A DNA stretch of 64,000 nucleotides from Phytohalomonas tamaricis (GCF_003012345.1 NZ_PVRV01000020.1:372001-436000); one strand, 5' to 3'; counted from the stretch's first letter, positions 1 through 8,846 are shown. The notes: generated by a model from the letters alone, not told the origin. A program made the numbers and translations.

Positions 1-85
1 GTGATATATGAAGTGATGATGGGGATGCCAATAACCCTACCGAGACGGACTGTGTATTAGCCTCCTAATACCTAATCAGAGTTCT

Positions 86-115
86 TTGATAAATTCTCTC
101 AAAAGCTTGATAAAT
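86..115. repeat. Direct repeat pair upstream of the Mop gene
   Basis: The 9-base word TTGATAAAT occurs at 86-94 and again at 107-115. The two copies start 21 bases apart, which is two helical turns, so both would face the same side of the DNA. A partial copy, TTGATACTA, lies at 169-177. The whole stretch 1-243 is AT-rich and has no convincing gene. A regulator binding site is possible, but a chance repeat in AT-rich DNA is equally possible. Confidence 0.3.
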
Positions 116-243
116 CAGCTAAAAGTTATGACTTTCATCAATGGACATACGAAATTTATTAGCATAATTTGATACTAATGCCTGCCAGATAATTAGATCT
201 TTATAGCTAGGAACGAAGAGCAAATCTCATCCAGAAGATAACT

Positions 244-672
244 ATGAAGATCAGCGCACGCAATGTATTTCGCGGTACCGTTCGACACGTATAGCCCGGG
301 GCGGTTAATGCCGAGGTGACTCTTGAGCTTCCCGGTGGGCAGCCGCTGGTGGCCATCGTGACCATGGAAAGTGTTCGACAGCTGGGGATCGTCGAAGGTG
401 GCGAAGCGATTGCGCTGATCAAGGCACCTTGGGTAATGGTGATGACTGAGGACAGCGGCATTCGTCTGTCGGCACGCAACTGCCTGAAGGGCACGGTAAA
501 AACCGTTCAGGATGGTGCGGTCAACTCTGAGGTGGTCATTGCTCTGGGCGGTGACAGCGAAATCAAGGCCATGATCACCCGGAAAGCCGTCAATGAACTG
601 GGCGTGCACGTGGGTGCTGAGGCTACGGCGGTGGTCAAGGCCTCGCATGTGGTGCTGGGCGTTTCGAGCTAA
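244..672 (+). pseudogene. Two-repeat molybdate-binding (Mop/TOBE) protein, broken by an in-frame amber codon
   Basis: Read through, this frame gives a 142-residue protein made of two Mop (TOBE-like) repeats, the architecture of small cytoplasmic molybdate-binding molbindins. Repeat 1 starts MKISARNVFRGTV and repeat 2 LSARNCLKGTV. The ATG at 244 is followed by 15 further sense codons, then TAG at 292-294, after which the frame continues uninterrupted to TAA at 672. Aligning the repeats places the stop opposite the Gln of repeat 2 (GTVKTVQDGAVN against GTVRHV*PGAVN), so CAG to TAG, a single transition, would explain it. Translation could restart at GTG 316, but that would remove the first strand of repeat 1 and no convincing ribosome site precedes it. 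No mod transporter genes are adjacent. The Mop family call is firm; whether any functional product is made is unknown. Confidence 0.8.
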
Positions 673-699
673 TGCAGCGCCTGATCTAAGCCCTATCAA

Positions 700-727
700 A
701 CCTCGCTTCGGCGGGGTTTTTATTTTT
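700..727 (+). terminator. Rho-independent terminator after the Mop gene
   Basis: A short GC-rich stem (CCTCGC, loop TTCG, GCGGGG with one wobble pair) is followed by a T-rich run. It lies 28 bases after the Mop gene stop. Confidence 0.8.
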
Positions 728-757
728 GTGCGGTCAAATAATTACTTCTCCAGATAT

Positions 758-785
758 AAAAAAGCCGACCAATCATGGCCGACTT
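758..785 (-). terminator. Rho-independent terminator after the yjfB-like gene
   Basis: On the minus strand AGTCGGCC pairs with GGTCGGCT (two G-U wobbles) around a six-base loop, followed by six T residues. It lies about 37 bases downstream of the yjfB-like stop codon. Confidence 0.7.
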
Positions 786-821
786 AAATATGCATCAAAC
801 CTACTCAGGGCATCGAGACGA

Positions 822-1025
822 TCAGGCAAACGTATTGATACGGGTACCGACAGCGCCCTCTGTGGCCAACTGCGCCGTGGGCGATACCGAGGCCATCAAT
901 TGGGTGACTTGATCCGCCTGGGCATCCATGGACATCTTCAATACCTTCGTTTGTGCGCTGGCAATAGTCTGAGCTTGCTGCATGGCCAATGCTTCACTGA
1001 CCGTACCATTGACGGTTAAATCCAT
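822..1025 (-). CDS. YjfB family putative motility protein
   Basis: A 67-residue protein resembling the YjfB family, small proteins of unknown biochemical role that databases label putative motility proteins. Recognisable parts are the opening MDLTVNGTVSEALAMQQAQT, a helical Gln/Ala/Met-rich middle and the closing VGTRINTFA. The frame is open upstream to 1064, but the ATG at 1025 is chosen because AGGGAGAG sits just ahead of it and family members begin at this MDL. There is no signal peptide or membrane segment. The gene stands alone, with its own terminator on one side and the adenine deaminase terminator on the other. No flagellar genes are nearby, so context neither supports nor refutes a motility role. 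Confidence 0.7.
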   Translation of the reverse strand: MDLTVNGTVSEALAMQQAQTIASAQTKVLKMSMDAQADQVTQLMASVSPTAQLATEGAVGTRINTFA

Positions 1026-1127
1026 GATGACTCTCCCTTCGATACATTGAATTTTTAACCCCAACGGTGTGTATCGGCATTCACGTGTACAGCTTTAACA
1101 TTCAAAAAAGAAGTCGTGCCACTAGAT

Positions 1128-1153
1128 AAAAAAGGCCGCGCATTGCGCGGCCC
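1128..1153 (-). terminator. Strong terminator after adenine deaminase
   Basis: On the minus strand GGCCGCGC and GCGCGGCC form a perfect eight-pair stem around a three-base loop, followed by six T residues. It lies about 40 bases past the adenine deaminase stop. Confidence 0.9.
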
Positions 1154-1193
1154 TGAATATACTCGCAGCTATTAGGTAATTATTTCATTTCGC

Positions 1194-2201
1194 TCATACC
1201 GCGTCTTGCGCCACCTCATCCAGCTCGGCGAGCAATGCTTTACGCCGTTCATCGCTGATAAATGATGCCTCGATAGCGTTGCGGGTCAGTTGAATCCAGG
1301 TCTCATTCGGCCAATTGAAAGCGTTCTGAACGGCCGTGAAGTTCGCTCCCATATAACCACCAAAGTAAGCCGGATCATCGGAGTGGAGCGTGACACACAG
1401 TCCAGCCTCGATCAGCTTCGGCAGCGGATGGTCTTCCATCCGTTCGACAACTTTAAGATAGACATTCGATAGCGGGCAGACCGTTAGCGGAATACGTTTT
1501 TTTGCGAGTTCAGCAACAACAGACTCATCTTCAAGGCAACGCACCCCATGATCGATACGCTCAGCATGGAGCAGGTCAAGCGCCTCCTTTATATAGGCTG
1601 CCGGTCCTTCTTCACCTGCATGCGCAACGCGATGCAGGCCAAGCTCGCCAGCTCGTGCGAATACGCGTTCGAACTTTGAAGGCGGGTTGCCACGTTCAGC
1701 GGAATCAAGCCCAACGCCGATAAAATGCTCGCGAAACGGTAACGCGGCTTCAAGCGTCTCGATTGCGCTCTCTTCTGACTGATCACGCAGGAAGCTGAGG
1801 ATAATGGCACTGGTGATCCCCAACTCAGTTTCGGCACGCTGACGAGCACGGTTGAGTCCTTCGAACTGGACATCAAGTGAAACACCACGCGCCAGATGTG
1901 CCTGTGGATCGAAGAAGAACTCACTATGCCGTACATTATCGGCGTGGGAGCGCTGGAAATAGGCCCAAGCCAGATCAAAGAAATCATCGGCCGTGCGTAG
2001 CACATTCATGCCTTGATAGTAAAGATTGAGAAACGATTGCAGATCCTGAAAATCGTAGGCGCGGCGCACCTCATCCACGTCGCTGTAGGGCAGCTCGATA
2101 CCGTTACGTTCAGCCAAGGCAAACATCATTTCCGGTTGAAGCGAGCCCTCAATGTGAAGATGAAGCTCGATCTTGGGAAGACGCGTTAGAAAGTCATGCA
2201 T
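1194..2201 (-). CDS. Adenine deaminase (adenosine deaminase superfamily)
   Basis: A 335-residue cytoplasmic metal-dependent deaminase predicted to convert adenine to hypoxanthine and ammonia in purine salvage. The metal-binding HLHIEG motif is at residues 14-19, followed by SLQPE. Further conserved segments are HAGEEGP, RIDHGV, PLTVCPLSN and the metal/catalytic HSDDPAYFGGY. The N-terminus and HSDDPAYFGGY resemble the adenine deaminase branch known from Pseudomonas rather than enterobacterial adenosine deaminase, whose metal motif is HRHLDG. Length is normal for that branch. It is transcribed alone from the 2202-2533 region with its own terminator. Superfamily membership is certain; adenine over adenosine as substrate is inferred from resemblance. 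Confidence 0.88.
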   Translation of the reverse strand: MHDFLTRLPKIELHLHIEGSLQPEMMFALAERNGIELPYSDVDEVRRAYDFQDLQSFLNLYYQGMNVLRTADDFFDLAWAYFQRSHADNVRHSEFFFDPQAHLARGVSLDVQFEGLNRARQRAETELGITSAIILSFLRDQSEESAIETLEAALPFREHFIGVGLDSAERGNPPSKFERVFARAGELGLHRVAHAGEEGPAAYIKEALDLLHAERIDHGVRCLEDESVVAELAKKRIPLTVCPLSNVYLKVVERMEDHPLPKLIEAGLCVTLHSDDPAYFGGYMGANFTAVQNAFNWPNETWIQLTRNAIEASFISDERRKALLAELDEVAQDAV

Positions 2202-2375
2202 GGGATTTCCAAAATATTGTTCGGTTTTAAATAAAGTTCGACATCATGCCGTGACACGAACATTTTTGCACTGACAAGGCTTCAGTCAATGATTCATAGC
2301 AAGCCGCATTTGCCCATCTTGATTATGTGACTGCCGTTTTTTTACAAAGCGCTATGCCCTTGAAAACGTTATAAA

Positions 2376-2396
2376 CTTTAGTCTAAGAGACTAAAG
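2376..2396. promoter_or_regulatory. Perfect 9-base inverted repeat upstream of tctCBA
   Basis: CTTTAGTCT and AGACTAAAG flank a three-base spacer. This compact palindrome, about 140 bases before tctC, has the form of an operator for a dimeric regulator. No regulator gene is adjacent, and the usual TctD/TctE two-component pair is missing, so its partner is unknown. Confidence 0.4.
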
Positions 2397-2465
2397 GAGC
2401 CGTTGACCCTTTGCAGGCCACTCCTTACTTTCCGCTTCAAAGGCGAATGTAGCCAAGTTACTGAA

Positions 2466-2497
2466 AAATAAAGCTTACTTAACTGTAAGGTTTATTT
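2466..2497. promoter_or_regulatory. 13-base inverted repeat in the tctC leader
   Basis: Arms at 2466-2478 (AAATAAAGCTTAC) and 2485-2497 (GTAAGGTTTATTT) match at 12 of 13 positions around a six-base spacer. The element ends 36 bases before the tctC start codon. It could be a leader RNA hairpin or a protein-binding site. Confidence 0.4.
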
Positions 2498-2533
2498 ACG
2501 CGAATAAATTTAGTGACCCGCAGAGGAATGAAA

Positions 2534-3520
2534 ATGCGCGCCAAGACCTCCCTTAGTCTCATTGCAGCAACGGCCCTTACGTTAAGTGCCAGCGTTGCGC
2601 TTGCCTTCCAACCTTCCGGCAAGATCGACTGCCTCGCACCCTCTGACCCGGGCGGTGGCTGGGATTTCACCTGCCGTAGCGTTGGGCGGGTACTGGAACA
2701 GCAGGATATGGTCCCCGCCAGTGTGCAGACCACCAACATGGCGGGTGCAGGCGGCGGCGTAGCGTTTGCTCATACTGTCAGCAAGCGCAAAAACGATGAG
2801 CAACTGATCGTTGCAGCCAGTACTGCCACCACGACCCGCCTGGCGCAGAAACAGTTTCCCGGCATGAATGCTGACATGGTCAAGTGGGCCGCAGCACTGG
2901 GCGCGGATTACGGCATCATCGCCGTCGGTAAGGACTCGCCCTATAGCACCCTTGATGAGTTAATCGCCGCGCTGAAGGAAAATCCCGGCTCGGTGTCGTT
3001 TGCCGGCGGCAGTGCGCTTGGCGGTTGGGATCACCTCAAGGTGCTCCAGGTAGCCAAGGCAGCCGACATCGACAACCTGCGCAAGATCAAGTACCTCTCC
3101 TACAACAACGGCGGTGAGGCAATTACCCAGGTTATGGGCGGCCATGTCGCTGCGTTTACCGGGGATGTTTCCGAATCGATGGGCTTTATCCAGTCCGGCG
3201 ACCTGAAAGTGCTGGCCGTGCTGTCAGATGAACGTCTACCAGGGGAGCTCGCCGACCTGCCGACCGCCAAGGAGCAGGGTATCAACACCGTAGCGCCCAA
3301 CTGGCGCGGGTTTTATGTGCCTAGCGGCGTATCCGATGATGTTTATGGCTGGTGGGTAAAGACGCTTGATCAAGTCTATGAGACCGATGCCTGGAAACAG
3401 ATCATGACGCAAAATGGCTTGATGCCGTTTCACAAGTCCGGTCAGGAATTTACCGATTACGTTCATCAGCAGGTCGATGACATTCATAGCCTGTCTCAGG
3501 AAATCGGACTGGTGAAATGA
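2534..3520 (+). CDS. tctC: Tripartite tricarboxylate transporter, periplasmic substrate-binding protein
   Basis: A 328-residue periplasmic receptor of the TctC (Bug) family, which captures tricarboxylates such as citrate and delivers them to the TctA/TctB membrane part. A clear signal peptide ends near ASVALA, before FQPSGKIDCLAP. The mature N-terminus has the family signature APSDPGGGWDFTCRSVG with two cysteines, as in true TctC proteins. ATG 2534 is preferred because AGAGGA lies six bases ahead; GTG 2513 and ATG 2528 are in frame but badly placed. It overlaps tctB by four bases (ATGA) and is first of three translationally coupled genes. Substrate is inferred from family; other carboxylates are possible. 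Confidence 0.88.
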   Translation: MRAKTSLSLIAATALTLSASVALAFQPSGKIDCLAPSDPGGGWDFTCRSVGRVLEQQDMVPASVQTTNMAGAGGGVAFAHTVSKRKNDEQLIVAASTATTTRLAQKQFPGMNADMVKWAAALGADYGIIAVGKDSPYSTLDELIAALKENPGSVSFAGGSALGGWDHLKVLQVAKAADIDNLRKIKYLSYNNGGEAITQVMGGHVAAFTGDVSESMGFIQSGDLKVLAVLSDERLPGELADLPTAKEQGINTVAPNWRGFYVPSGVSDDVYGWWVKTLDQVYETDAWKQIMTQNGLMPFHKSGQEFTDYVHQQVDDIHSLSQEIGLVK

Positions 3521-3963
3521 TCATGACGTTCAATGATCGTATCTTTGGCATTCTGATGCTCCTGCTGGCGGTCGCGTACGGCTGGCAGGCCCAGCAGTTT
3601 CCTGAGCCGTTCGGCGGTGCCGAAGCGATAGGCCCTGAAACCTTTCCTACTGTGCTCGCCATAGTGCTTGGCTTGACCAGCCTTTATCTGATCGTCCGTC
3701 CCGACCCCGATAACGGCTGGCCATGGGGCAAGACGATGATCGAGATCGTGGTCGCCATCGTGGCGCTGATCATCTATACCCTGATGCTCGAGCCTGTCGG
3801 CTTCATTATTGCCACGACACTCATGGTAGGCGTGCTGTGCTGGCGCATGGGCGCCAAGCTGCTTCCCGCCTTCCTGACCGGGCTCATCAGCGCGATCGTG
3901 ACATTCGTGCTGTTCAACTATGGGCTTGAGCTGACATTGCCGCTGGGCGTGCTGGAGTTTTAA
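3517..3963 (+). CDS. tctB: Tripartite tricarboxylate transporter, small membrane subunit
   Basis: A 148-residue protein with four predicted membrane segments (roughly residues 10-25, 40-60, 75-100 and 115-140), the usual size and shape of TctB. TctB is the small and poorly conserved membrane component of the secondary tricarboxylate transporter. Its ATG overlaps the tctC stop in an ATGA junction, and tctA begins three bases after its stop. Identification depends as much on the position between tctC and tctA as on sequence. Confidence 0.85.
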   Translation: MIMTFNDRIFGILMLLLAVAYGWQAQQFPEPFGGAEAIGPETFPTVLAIVLGLTSLYLIVRPDPDNGWPWGKTMIEIVVAIVALIIYTLMLEPVGFIIATTLMVGVLCWRMGAKLLPAFLTGLISAIVTFVLFNYGLELTLPLGVLEF

Positions 3964-3966
3964 CGC

Positions 3967-5493
3967 ATGGATACCCTTAATTATCTGATGCAGGGCTTCG
4001 GGGTTGCGTTGACGCCCATGAACCTGCTGCTCGCTCTCATCGGCTGCTTTCTCGGCACGCTGATTGGTGCTCTGCCCGGCCTTGGCCCGGCCAACGGCGT
4101 GGCCATCCTGATTCCGCTCGCCTTTACGTTGGGACTACCGCCCGAATCGGCCCTGATCATGCTGACAGCGGTCTACTCAGGCGCCATGTATGGCGGGCGT
4201 ATCTCCTCGATTCTGCTCAACATTCCTGGTGATGAGCCGGCGATGATGACCTGTCTCGACGGTTATCCCATGGCGCAGCAGGGCAAGGCTGCCGAGGCGC
4301 TGGCGATATCCGCTGTGGCCTCGTTCATTGGCAGTCTGGTGGCCTGTATCGGTCTTATTCTGTTGGCGCCGGCATTGGCTAAATTTGCGCTGACCTTTGG
4401 CCCGGCCGATTACTTCGCCCTGTTCGTGCTCGCCTTTGCCACGTTAGGCGGCATTACCGGCAAGAATCCGATGAAAACGCTGCTCGCCGCAGCACTGGGT
4501 TTGATGATGTCAACGATCGGCATCGACATCTCGACCGGCAATCAACGCTATACCTTCGATATTCTCGAACTCTACGAAGGCATTGATTTCATTATTGCCA
4601 TTGTGGGCCTGTTCGCTATCTCCGAACTTCTGTTTTTCATCGAACGTCGTATCAGCGATGGCGATGAGACCATCAAGGTCAACAAGCTGAAGATCAAATG
4701 GAAGGAGATCCTAGCGATCATCCCCACTAGTCTGCGCGGTGGCGTGGTTGGTTTTGTTGCCGGCGTTCTGCCGGGAGCAGGGGCATCGCTGGGCAGTTTC
4801 CTGAGCTACACGATCGAAAAGCGTATGCTCGGCTCGAAGAATCGTTTCGGTGAAGGCGATCCCAAGGGCGTTGCCGCACCGGAATCGGGCAACAACGGGG
4901 CTGCCAATGGTGCGCTGGTACCGATGCTGACCCTGGGTATCCCGGGCAGTGGTACCACAGCCGTACTGCTCGCCATGCTGGTATCACTGAACATCACGCC
5001 GGGACCGCTGATGTTTCAACAGCATGCCGAAATTGTCTGGGGTGTTATCGCTGCCCTGCTGGTCGGCAATTTCCTGCTGCTGCTGTTGAACATTCCAATG
5101 GTGGGTATCTTCGTCAAGCTGTTGTCGGTGCCGCCGAAGTACCTGATGCCGATCGTCACGCTGGTCGCTATCGTCGGGATCTATTCGATCAGTCACTCGG
5201 CCTTCGACCTGTACTTCATGATCTTCTTTGGTGTGTTGGGTTACATCCTGCGCAAGATCGAGATTCCACTGGTACCGGTCATCCTTGGCCTACTGCTTGG
5301 GCCAGAAATGGAGAAGAATCTGCGTCACGCGATGATGCTCTCCGATGGTGACTGGGCAGTGCTGTGGAGCAGCTGGCTATCAATTGCCATCTGGGCAATC
5401 GCCATCATTGGCCTGATTACCCCCTACATCGTGGGCCCCATGTTGCGCCGCCGTATGCGCGTAAAGACAGCCGATGAAGTGACTGAAGATTAA
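3967..5493 (+). CDS. tctA: Tripartite tricarboxylate transporter, large membrane subunit
   Basis: A 508-residue integral membrane protein with about 11-12 hydrophobic segments, the ion-coupled translocation subunit of the TctABC system. The TctA signature is visible near residue 35 (GALPGLGPANGVAILIPL) and is echoed in the second half (GVLPGAGASLGSF), reflecting the family's internal duplication. Other conserved parts are YGGRISSILLNIPGDEP and LGIPGSGTTAVLLAM. Length is normal. It ends the operon and is followed by a strong terminator. No sensor kinase/response regulator pair (tctDE) accompanies the genes, unlike the Salmonella locus. Confidence 0.92.
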   Translation: MDTLNYLMQGFGVALTPMNLLLALIGCFLGTLIGALPGLGPANGVAILIPLAFTLGLPPESALIMLTAVYSGAMYGGRISSILLNIPGDEPAMMTCLDGYPMAQQGKAAEALAISAVASFIGSLVACIGLILLAPALAKFALTFGPADYFALFVLAFATLGGITGKNPMKTLLAAALGLMMSTIGIDISTGNQRYTFDILELYEGIDFIIAIVGLFAISELLFFIERRISDGDETIKVNKLKIKWKEILAIIPTSLRGGVVGFVAGVLPGAGASLGSFLSYTIEKRMLGSKNRFGEGDPKGVAAPESGNNGAANGALVPMLTLGIPGSGTTAVLLAMLVSLNITPGPLMFQQHAEIVWGVIAALLVGNFLLLLLNIPMVGIFVKLLSVPPKYLMPIVTLVAIVGIYSISHSAFDLYFMIFFGVLGYILRKIEIPLVPVILGLLLGPEMEKNLRHAMMLSDGDWAVLWSSWLSIAIWAIAIIGLITPYIVGPMLRRRMRVKTADEVTED

Positions 5494-5839
5494 TATCTAA
5501 ATTCCTGAACGACCTGCGCCCGCTATCAAGCGGGCGCTTTTTTTGGCTGTATTGCCCAAGCCTGCAAAGAAATCCTGCAAAAAATAGAAATAACTGTACG
5601 TAGATATAAAAGCCCCCTATCTCAATGCTGATCAGTATTCTGCGTAACCCTTGAACAATATTTTTTATGCGTAGTGATCTTCTTTTTAGCGGAGCTGCCT
5701 CATACACTATTGCCTTCCCCGTTACATGAGACTTCCTGTTTGGCTACCTCCTTCGAAGGGCCGTGTCGCATCTCGACATCGTTAACCTTCCTTACGGTGA
5801 CTGCGCCCTTGAGTGGTAACGCCACCGCGGTGATCCATC
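5494..5839. other. Intergenic region between tctA and the TerC-type gene
   Basis: The first 50 bases hold the tctA terminator. The remaining 290 bases must carry the promoter and leader of the downstream gene. I looked for a manganese (yybP-ykoY) riboswitch, which often precedes TerC-family genes, and did not find its conserved core. No other structured element stands out. Confidence 0.6.
5516..5544 (+). terminator. Strong terminator after tctCBA
   Basis: GCGCCCGCT and AGCGGGCGC form a perfect nine-pair stem with a four-base loop, followed by seven T residues. Confidence 0.93.
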
Positions 5840-7420
5840 ATGTTTGAATGGATAATGGACCCCACCGTCTGGGCTGGCTTGTTGACCCTGATCGTTCTCG
5901 AAGTCGTGCTCGGCATCGACAACCTGATTTTCATCGCCATCCTCGCCGACAAGCTACCGCCAGAACAGCGGGATCGCGCCCGCGTGCTCGGCTTGACGCT
6001 GGCGCTCGGCATGCGCCTTATCCTGCTGGCGAGTATCTCCTGGCTGATCAACCTCACACAGCCGCTCTTCGCCCTGTTTGGCCATGCTGTCAGCGTCCGT
6101 GATCTTATTCTGATTCTTGGCGGTTTCTTTTTACTTTATAAAGCGACCAGCGAGTTACACGAACATCTCGATGCCGGATCGGCGCATGGCAATCAGCAGC
6201 AAAACGGCTATAGCGCCTTTGGCATTGTGATCGCACAGATTGTTGCCCTCGATGCGGTATTTTCCATCGATTCAGTGATTACCGCCGTCGGCATGGTCGA
6301 TCACCTGGCGGTCATGATGGTGGCCGTGATCATTGCCGTGGGCCTGATGCTACTCGCCAGCAAGCCCTTGACCCGATTTGTCAGTAGTCAGCCGACGATC
6401 ATTCTGCTGTGTCTGGGCTTTCTCTTGATGATCGGCTTTAGCCTGGTAGCCGAAGGCTTCGGCATTCATATCCCCAAAGGATATCTTTACGGTGCGATCG
6501 GATTCTCGATTATGATCGAGGCACTGCAAGAGCTAAGACGACGCAACTATCGTAAGGAGCAGAACCGGACCGGCAGTCGACGCACCCGCACAGCCGAAGC
6601 GATCATGCGGCTGATCGGTGGTTCGGGCATTACGCTGAGCACCTCTCGTCAGGCTAACGTGAGCGGCCCCCACCATGACCCGGCGGTGCTATTTGATCCC
6701 GCCGAACGGCGCATGATCCAAGGTGTATTGTCACTTGCAGACAAACCGATCACGGCGATCATGACCCAGCGCCGTGAAATCGACTATCTCGACATTGATC
6801 ATTCATACGAACAGCAGGTGGCCACTCTGCTCGGTACGGAGCATTCCCGGCTGATTGTCATTCGTGATGGGCAAACCGATGCGCCGCTGGGCATGGTGGA
6901 GAAAAAGAGTCTGCTTGAAGCACTGTTAAAACAGCAGACATTAGACATTCAAGCTCTCATTCGGCATCCGCTGGTGCTGCTCGAAAACGTATCGGTTGTC
7001 GATGCCGTCGAGCAGTTTCGGGTCTCACGTGCCTCTCTGGCCTTCGTGGTTGACGAGTTCGGCACGCTCGAAGGTATTGCAACGAAGAGCGATATCCTTG
7101 AGGAAATCGCCGGAGAGCTGCCCGAACCAGGTGAAATTACCGCACCAAGTATCCGCGCTGTCGGTGAAGGCTGCTTCGATATCGATGCCAGTGAAGATAT
7201 CATTGACGTTAACCAATCACTGCCCGAGCCCCTGCCACCAGGGCGTGATTACACTACGCTTGCCGGGCTGGTACTCGACCGGCTTGAAAGCCTGCCTTAC
7301 ATCGGGGCCAGTGTTGAAATCCCACCGTGGCGGCTTGAAGTGCGTGATGTTGAGCGCCATCGCATCAAGCGTGTAAGGCTGTTGCTTCAGCAGGGTAAAA
7401 ACGATTCGGTACAACTCTGA
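5840..7420 (+). CDS. TerC-CBS-CorC_HlyC membrane protein (YoaE/YegH type)
   Basis: A 526-residue inner-membrane protein. Residues 1-240 form a TerC-type domain of about seven membrane segments, with the acidic motifs [11 protein letters not shown] and [14 protein letters not shown] typical of the family and thought to bind metal ions. A paired CBS region follows (about 300-410), then a CorC_HlyC transporter-associated domain (about 425-510). This is the order and length of E. coli YoaE and YegH. TerC proteins are linked to manganese/calcium export or tellurite resistance, but the substrate of this subgroup is not established. Translation from ATG 5840 gives the expected [14 protein letters not shown] start. 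It appears to be transcribed alone. Confidence 0.85.
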   Translation: MFEWIMDPTVWAGLLTLIVLEVVLGIDNLIFIAILADKLPPEQRDRARVLGLTLALGMRLILLASISWLINLTQPLFALFGHAVSVRDLILILGGFFLLYKATSELHEHLDAGSAHGNQQQNGYSAFGIVIAQIVALDAVFSIDSVITAVGMVDHLAVMMVAVIIAVGLMLLASKPLTRFVSSQPTIILLCLGFLLMIGFSLVAEGFGIHIPKGYLYGAIGFSIMIEALQELRRRNYRKEQNRTGSRRTRTAEAIMRLIGGSGITLSTSRQANVSGPHHDPAVLFDPAERRMIQGVLSLADKPITAIMTQRREIDYLDIDHSYEQQVATLLGTEHSRLIVIRDGQTDAPLGMVEKKSLLEALLKQQTLDIQALIRHPLVLLENVSVVDAVEQFRVSRASLAFVVDEFGTLEGIATKSDILEEIAGELPEPGEITAPSIRAVGEGCFDIDASEDIIDVNQSLPEPLPPGRDYTTLAGLVLDRLESLPYIGASVEIPPWRLEVRDVERHRIKRVRLLLQQGKNDSVQL

Positions 7421-7536
7421 ATCAGGCTATCCCCCGTCAGACAACCACGTTGATGGGGATAGAGATACGGCGGGTCCAGATTCGACGAAAGAACCGCCAT
7501 GCTATACTCGCCGACCATTCATCAAACAGGCACATC

Positions 7537-7899
7537 ATGGCGATCTATCTTCTGACCTTCATTGTTTGCCTTGTAGTTTGCGGTTTCACCATCGCTGCGC
7601 TTTTATTGTCGCGTACGCCGCGTTATCGCACTGAAGCCAAGGATATGCTGACCCTGCTTGATGGCGTCCTTGCGAGGCAGATCAATGAAAACCAGTGGAA
7701 TATGGTTATCGGCTATCCGATTCGTCATGATCCGTATCTGGAAAATATCCGGCGCCGCTGTCAGCACATCATGGAAGAATACGGTACGCCGTGGATGTAC
7801 GAACGCAACAAGAAGCTGCTTTCAGACCAGGGGCTGGAGGAATTGGCCGCAATACGCGATCATCTCGCTGCCCGTCAGGCACTCAAGGCACGCTCCTGA
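7537..7899 (+). CDS. Small single-span membrane protein of unknown function
   Basis: A 120-residue protein I do not recognise. Residues 3-24 are a hydrophobic helix (YLLTFIVCLVVCGFTIAALLL). The rest is hydrophilic and probably cytoplasmic, with a notable HDPYLENIRRRCQHIMEEYG segment. The frame is open back to 7450, but ATG 7537 begins the hydrophobic helix directly and gives a standard membrane-protein N-terminus; no strong ribosome site separates the options. It lies between the TerC-type gene and the AraC regulator on the same strand and may be cotranscribed with either. No enzymatic motif is visible. Confidence 0.6.
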   Translation: MAIYLLTFIVCLVVCGFTIAALLLSRTPRYRTEAKDMLTLLDGVLARQINENQWNMVIGYPIRHDPYLENIRRRCQHIMEEYGTPWMYERNKKLLSDQGLEELAAIRDHLAARQALKARS

Positions 7900-7949
7900 T
7901 GCGCTGAGCGGGGCCAAGACAATAACGATGTTTGATTCAGGAGATGCCC

Positions 7950-8735
7950 ATGTCCTCATCTCTCACTAGTGCTATTCGTTTGACGCCCCTCGATAACGTC
8001 TGCTGTCATCATGCCCACGATCATCATCAGCTTGTGATCGGCTTGACGGGACAGGCTGAGTTCGAGATCGATGGGCAGTGCGGCATGTTATCAGTGCGTG
8101 GCGGCTGCTTCGTGCCCGCCGGCAGCGAACATTTCTATGAAGGCATTGGTGAAAACCGGCAATTGATTATCGACCTGCCTGATGATGCACCCGCCCTATC
8201 AGGGCTGTATCGTCACCATGTGCGGCTGTTCGACCAGCCTGGCTATTTCGAACTGGACGACAATCTTTGCCAGTATCTGCAGTTCATGGTGCTTGAACTC
8301 AGTCGGGAAAACCTCTGCTCGGCGTCGAGTGATCTGCTCGCCACCACCTTACTTAATGGTTTACACAATCGATTGCATGAGCGCCTCACATCCTCCAGCT
8401 CACGCCTCGACATTGCCATGCTCGATGCTTATATCGAGGCCCACCTCGACGCCCCGCTTTGCGTTGACGATCTTGCACGCAAAGCCTGCTTAAGCAGCGC
8501 CCATTTCAGTGAAGTGTTCCGCCAGCAGACGGGGTTGTCCCCCTATCAATACGTGCTGCGCAAACGTCTGGACGCAGCGCAGCAGTTGCTTGAGAGTACC
8601 TCGCTGCCCTTGATTACCATCGCTGAACGTACCGGCTTCGCCAATCAAAGCGCGCTTTCGCATGCCTTTCGCCGACACCTCGGTCACCCACCAAGCGCCT
8701 TACGTCAGCCAGCGAGAATGCTGCATTTCGCCTAG
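7950..8735 (+). CDS. AraC family transcriptional regulator, probable activator of putA/putP
   Basis: A 261-residue regulator with an N-terminal cupin-like sensing domain (HHAHDHHQLVIGLTGQAEF, residues 18-95) and a C-terminal double helix-turn-helix of the AraC/XylS type (about 160-255; CVDDLARKACLSSAHFSEVF, then ITIAERTGFANQSALSHAF). ATG 7950 is chosen because AGGAG lies six bases upstream; ATG 7944 and 7932 are in frame but fit less well. It is immediately upstream of putA on the same strand. In Pseudomonas aeruginosa the putAP genes lack the PutA self-repressor and are activated by the AraC-type regulator PruR encoded beside them. The same arrangement suggests this protein responds to proline; that role is inferred. 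Confidence 0.82.
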   Translation: MSSSLTSAIRLTPLDNVCCHHAHDHHQLVIGLTGQAEFEIDGQCGMLSVRGGCFVPAGSEHFYEGIGENRQLIIDLPDDAPALSGLYRHHVRLFDQPGYFELDDNLCQYLQFMVLELSRENLCSASSDLLATTLLNGLHNRLHERLTSSSSRLDIAMLDAYIEAHLDAPLCVDDLARKACLSSAHFSEVFRQQTGLSPYQYVLRKRLDAAQQLLESTSLPLITIAERTGFANQSALSHAFRRHLGHPPSALRQPARMLHFA

Positions 8736-8846
8736 CGGTTATTTCACTACATCCGCCGTTTTGACATGTAATCCCGTATTTTTGACAAGACGGCGGTAAA
8801 GGCTTCGCTCTACATTCGCATTACTTGCCTCGCCTAGCGCGGCATA

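Larger units (their letters stand above)
2202..2533. other. Divergent intergenic region between adenine deaminase and tctC
   Basis: A gene-free stretch that must hold the promoters of both divergent units. It contains two marked inverted repeats on the tctC side (2376-2396 and 2466-2497), annotated separately. I could not pick a convincing -35/-10 pair for either gene. Confidence 0.6.

Noticed and set aside
593-787. Open frame overlapping the end of the Mop gene
   Set aside because: A shadow of the Mop frame with Trp/Arg-rich translation, and it crosses the Mop terminator.
5545-5839. Manganese (yybP-ykoY) riboswitch ahead of the TerC-type gene
   Set aside because: TerC genes often have it, but the conserved GGGGAGUAG-type core and its partner stems are not present in this leader.
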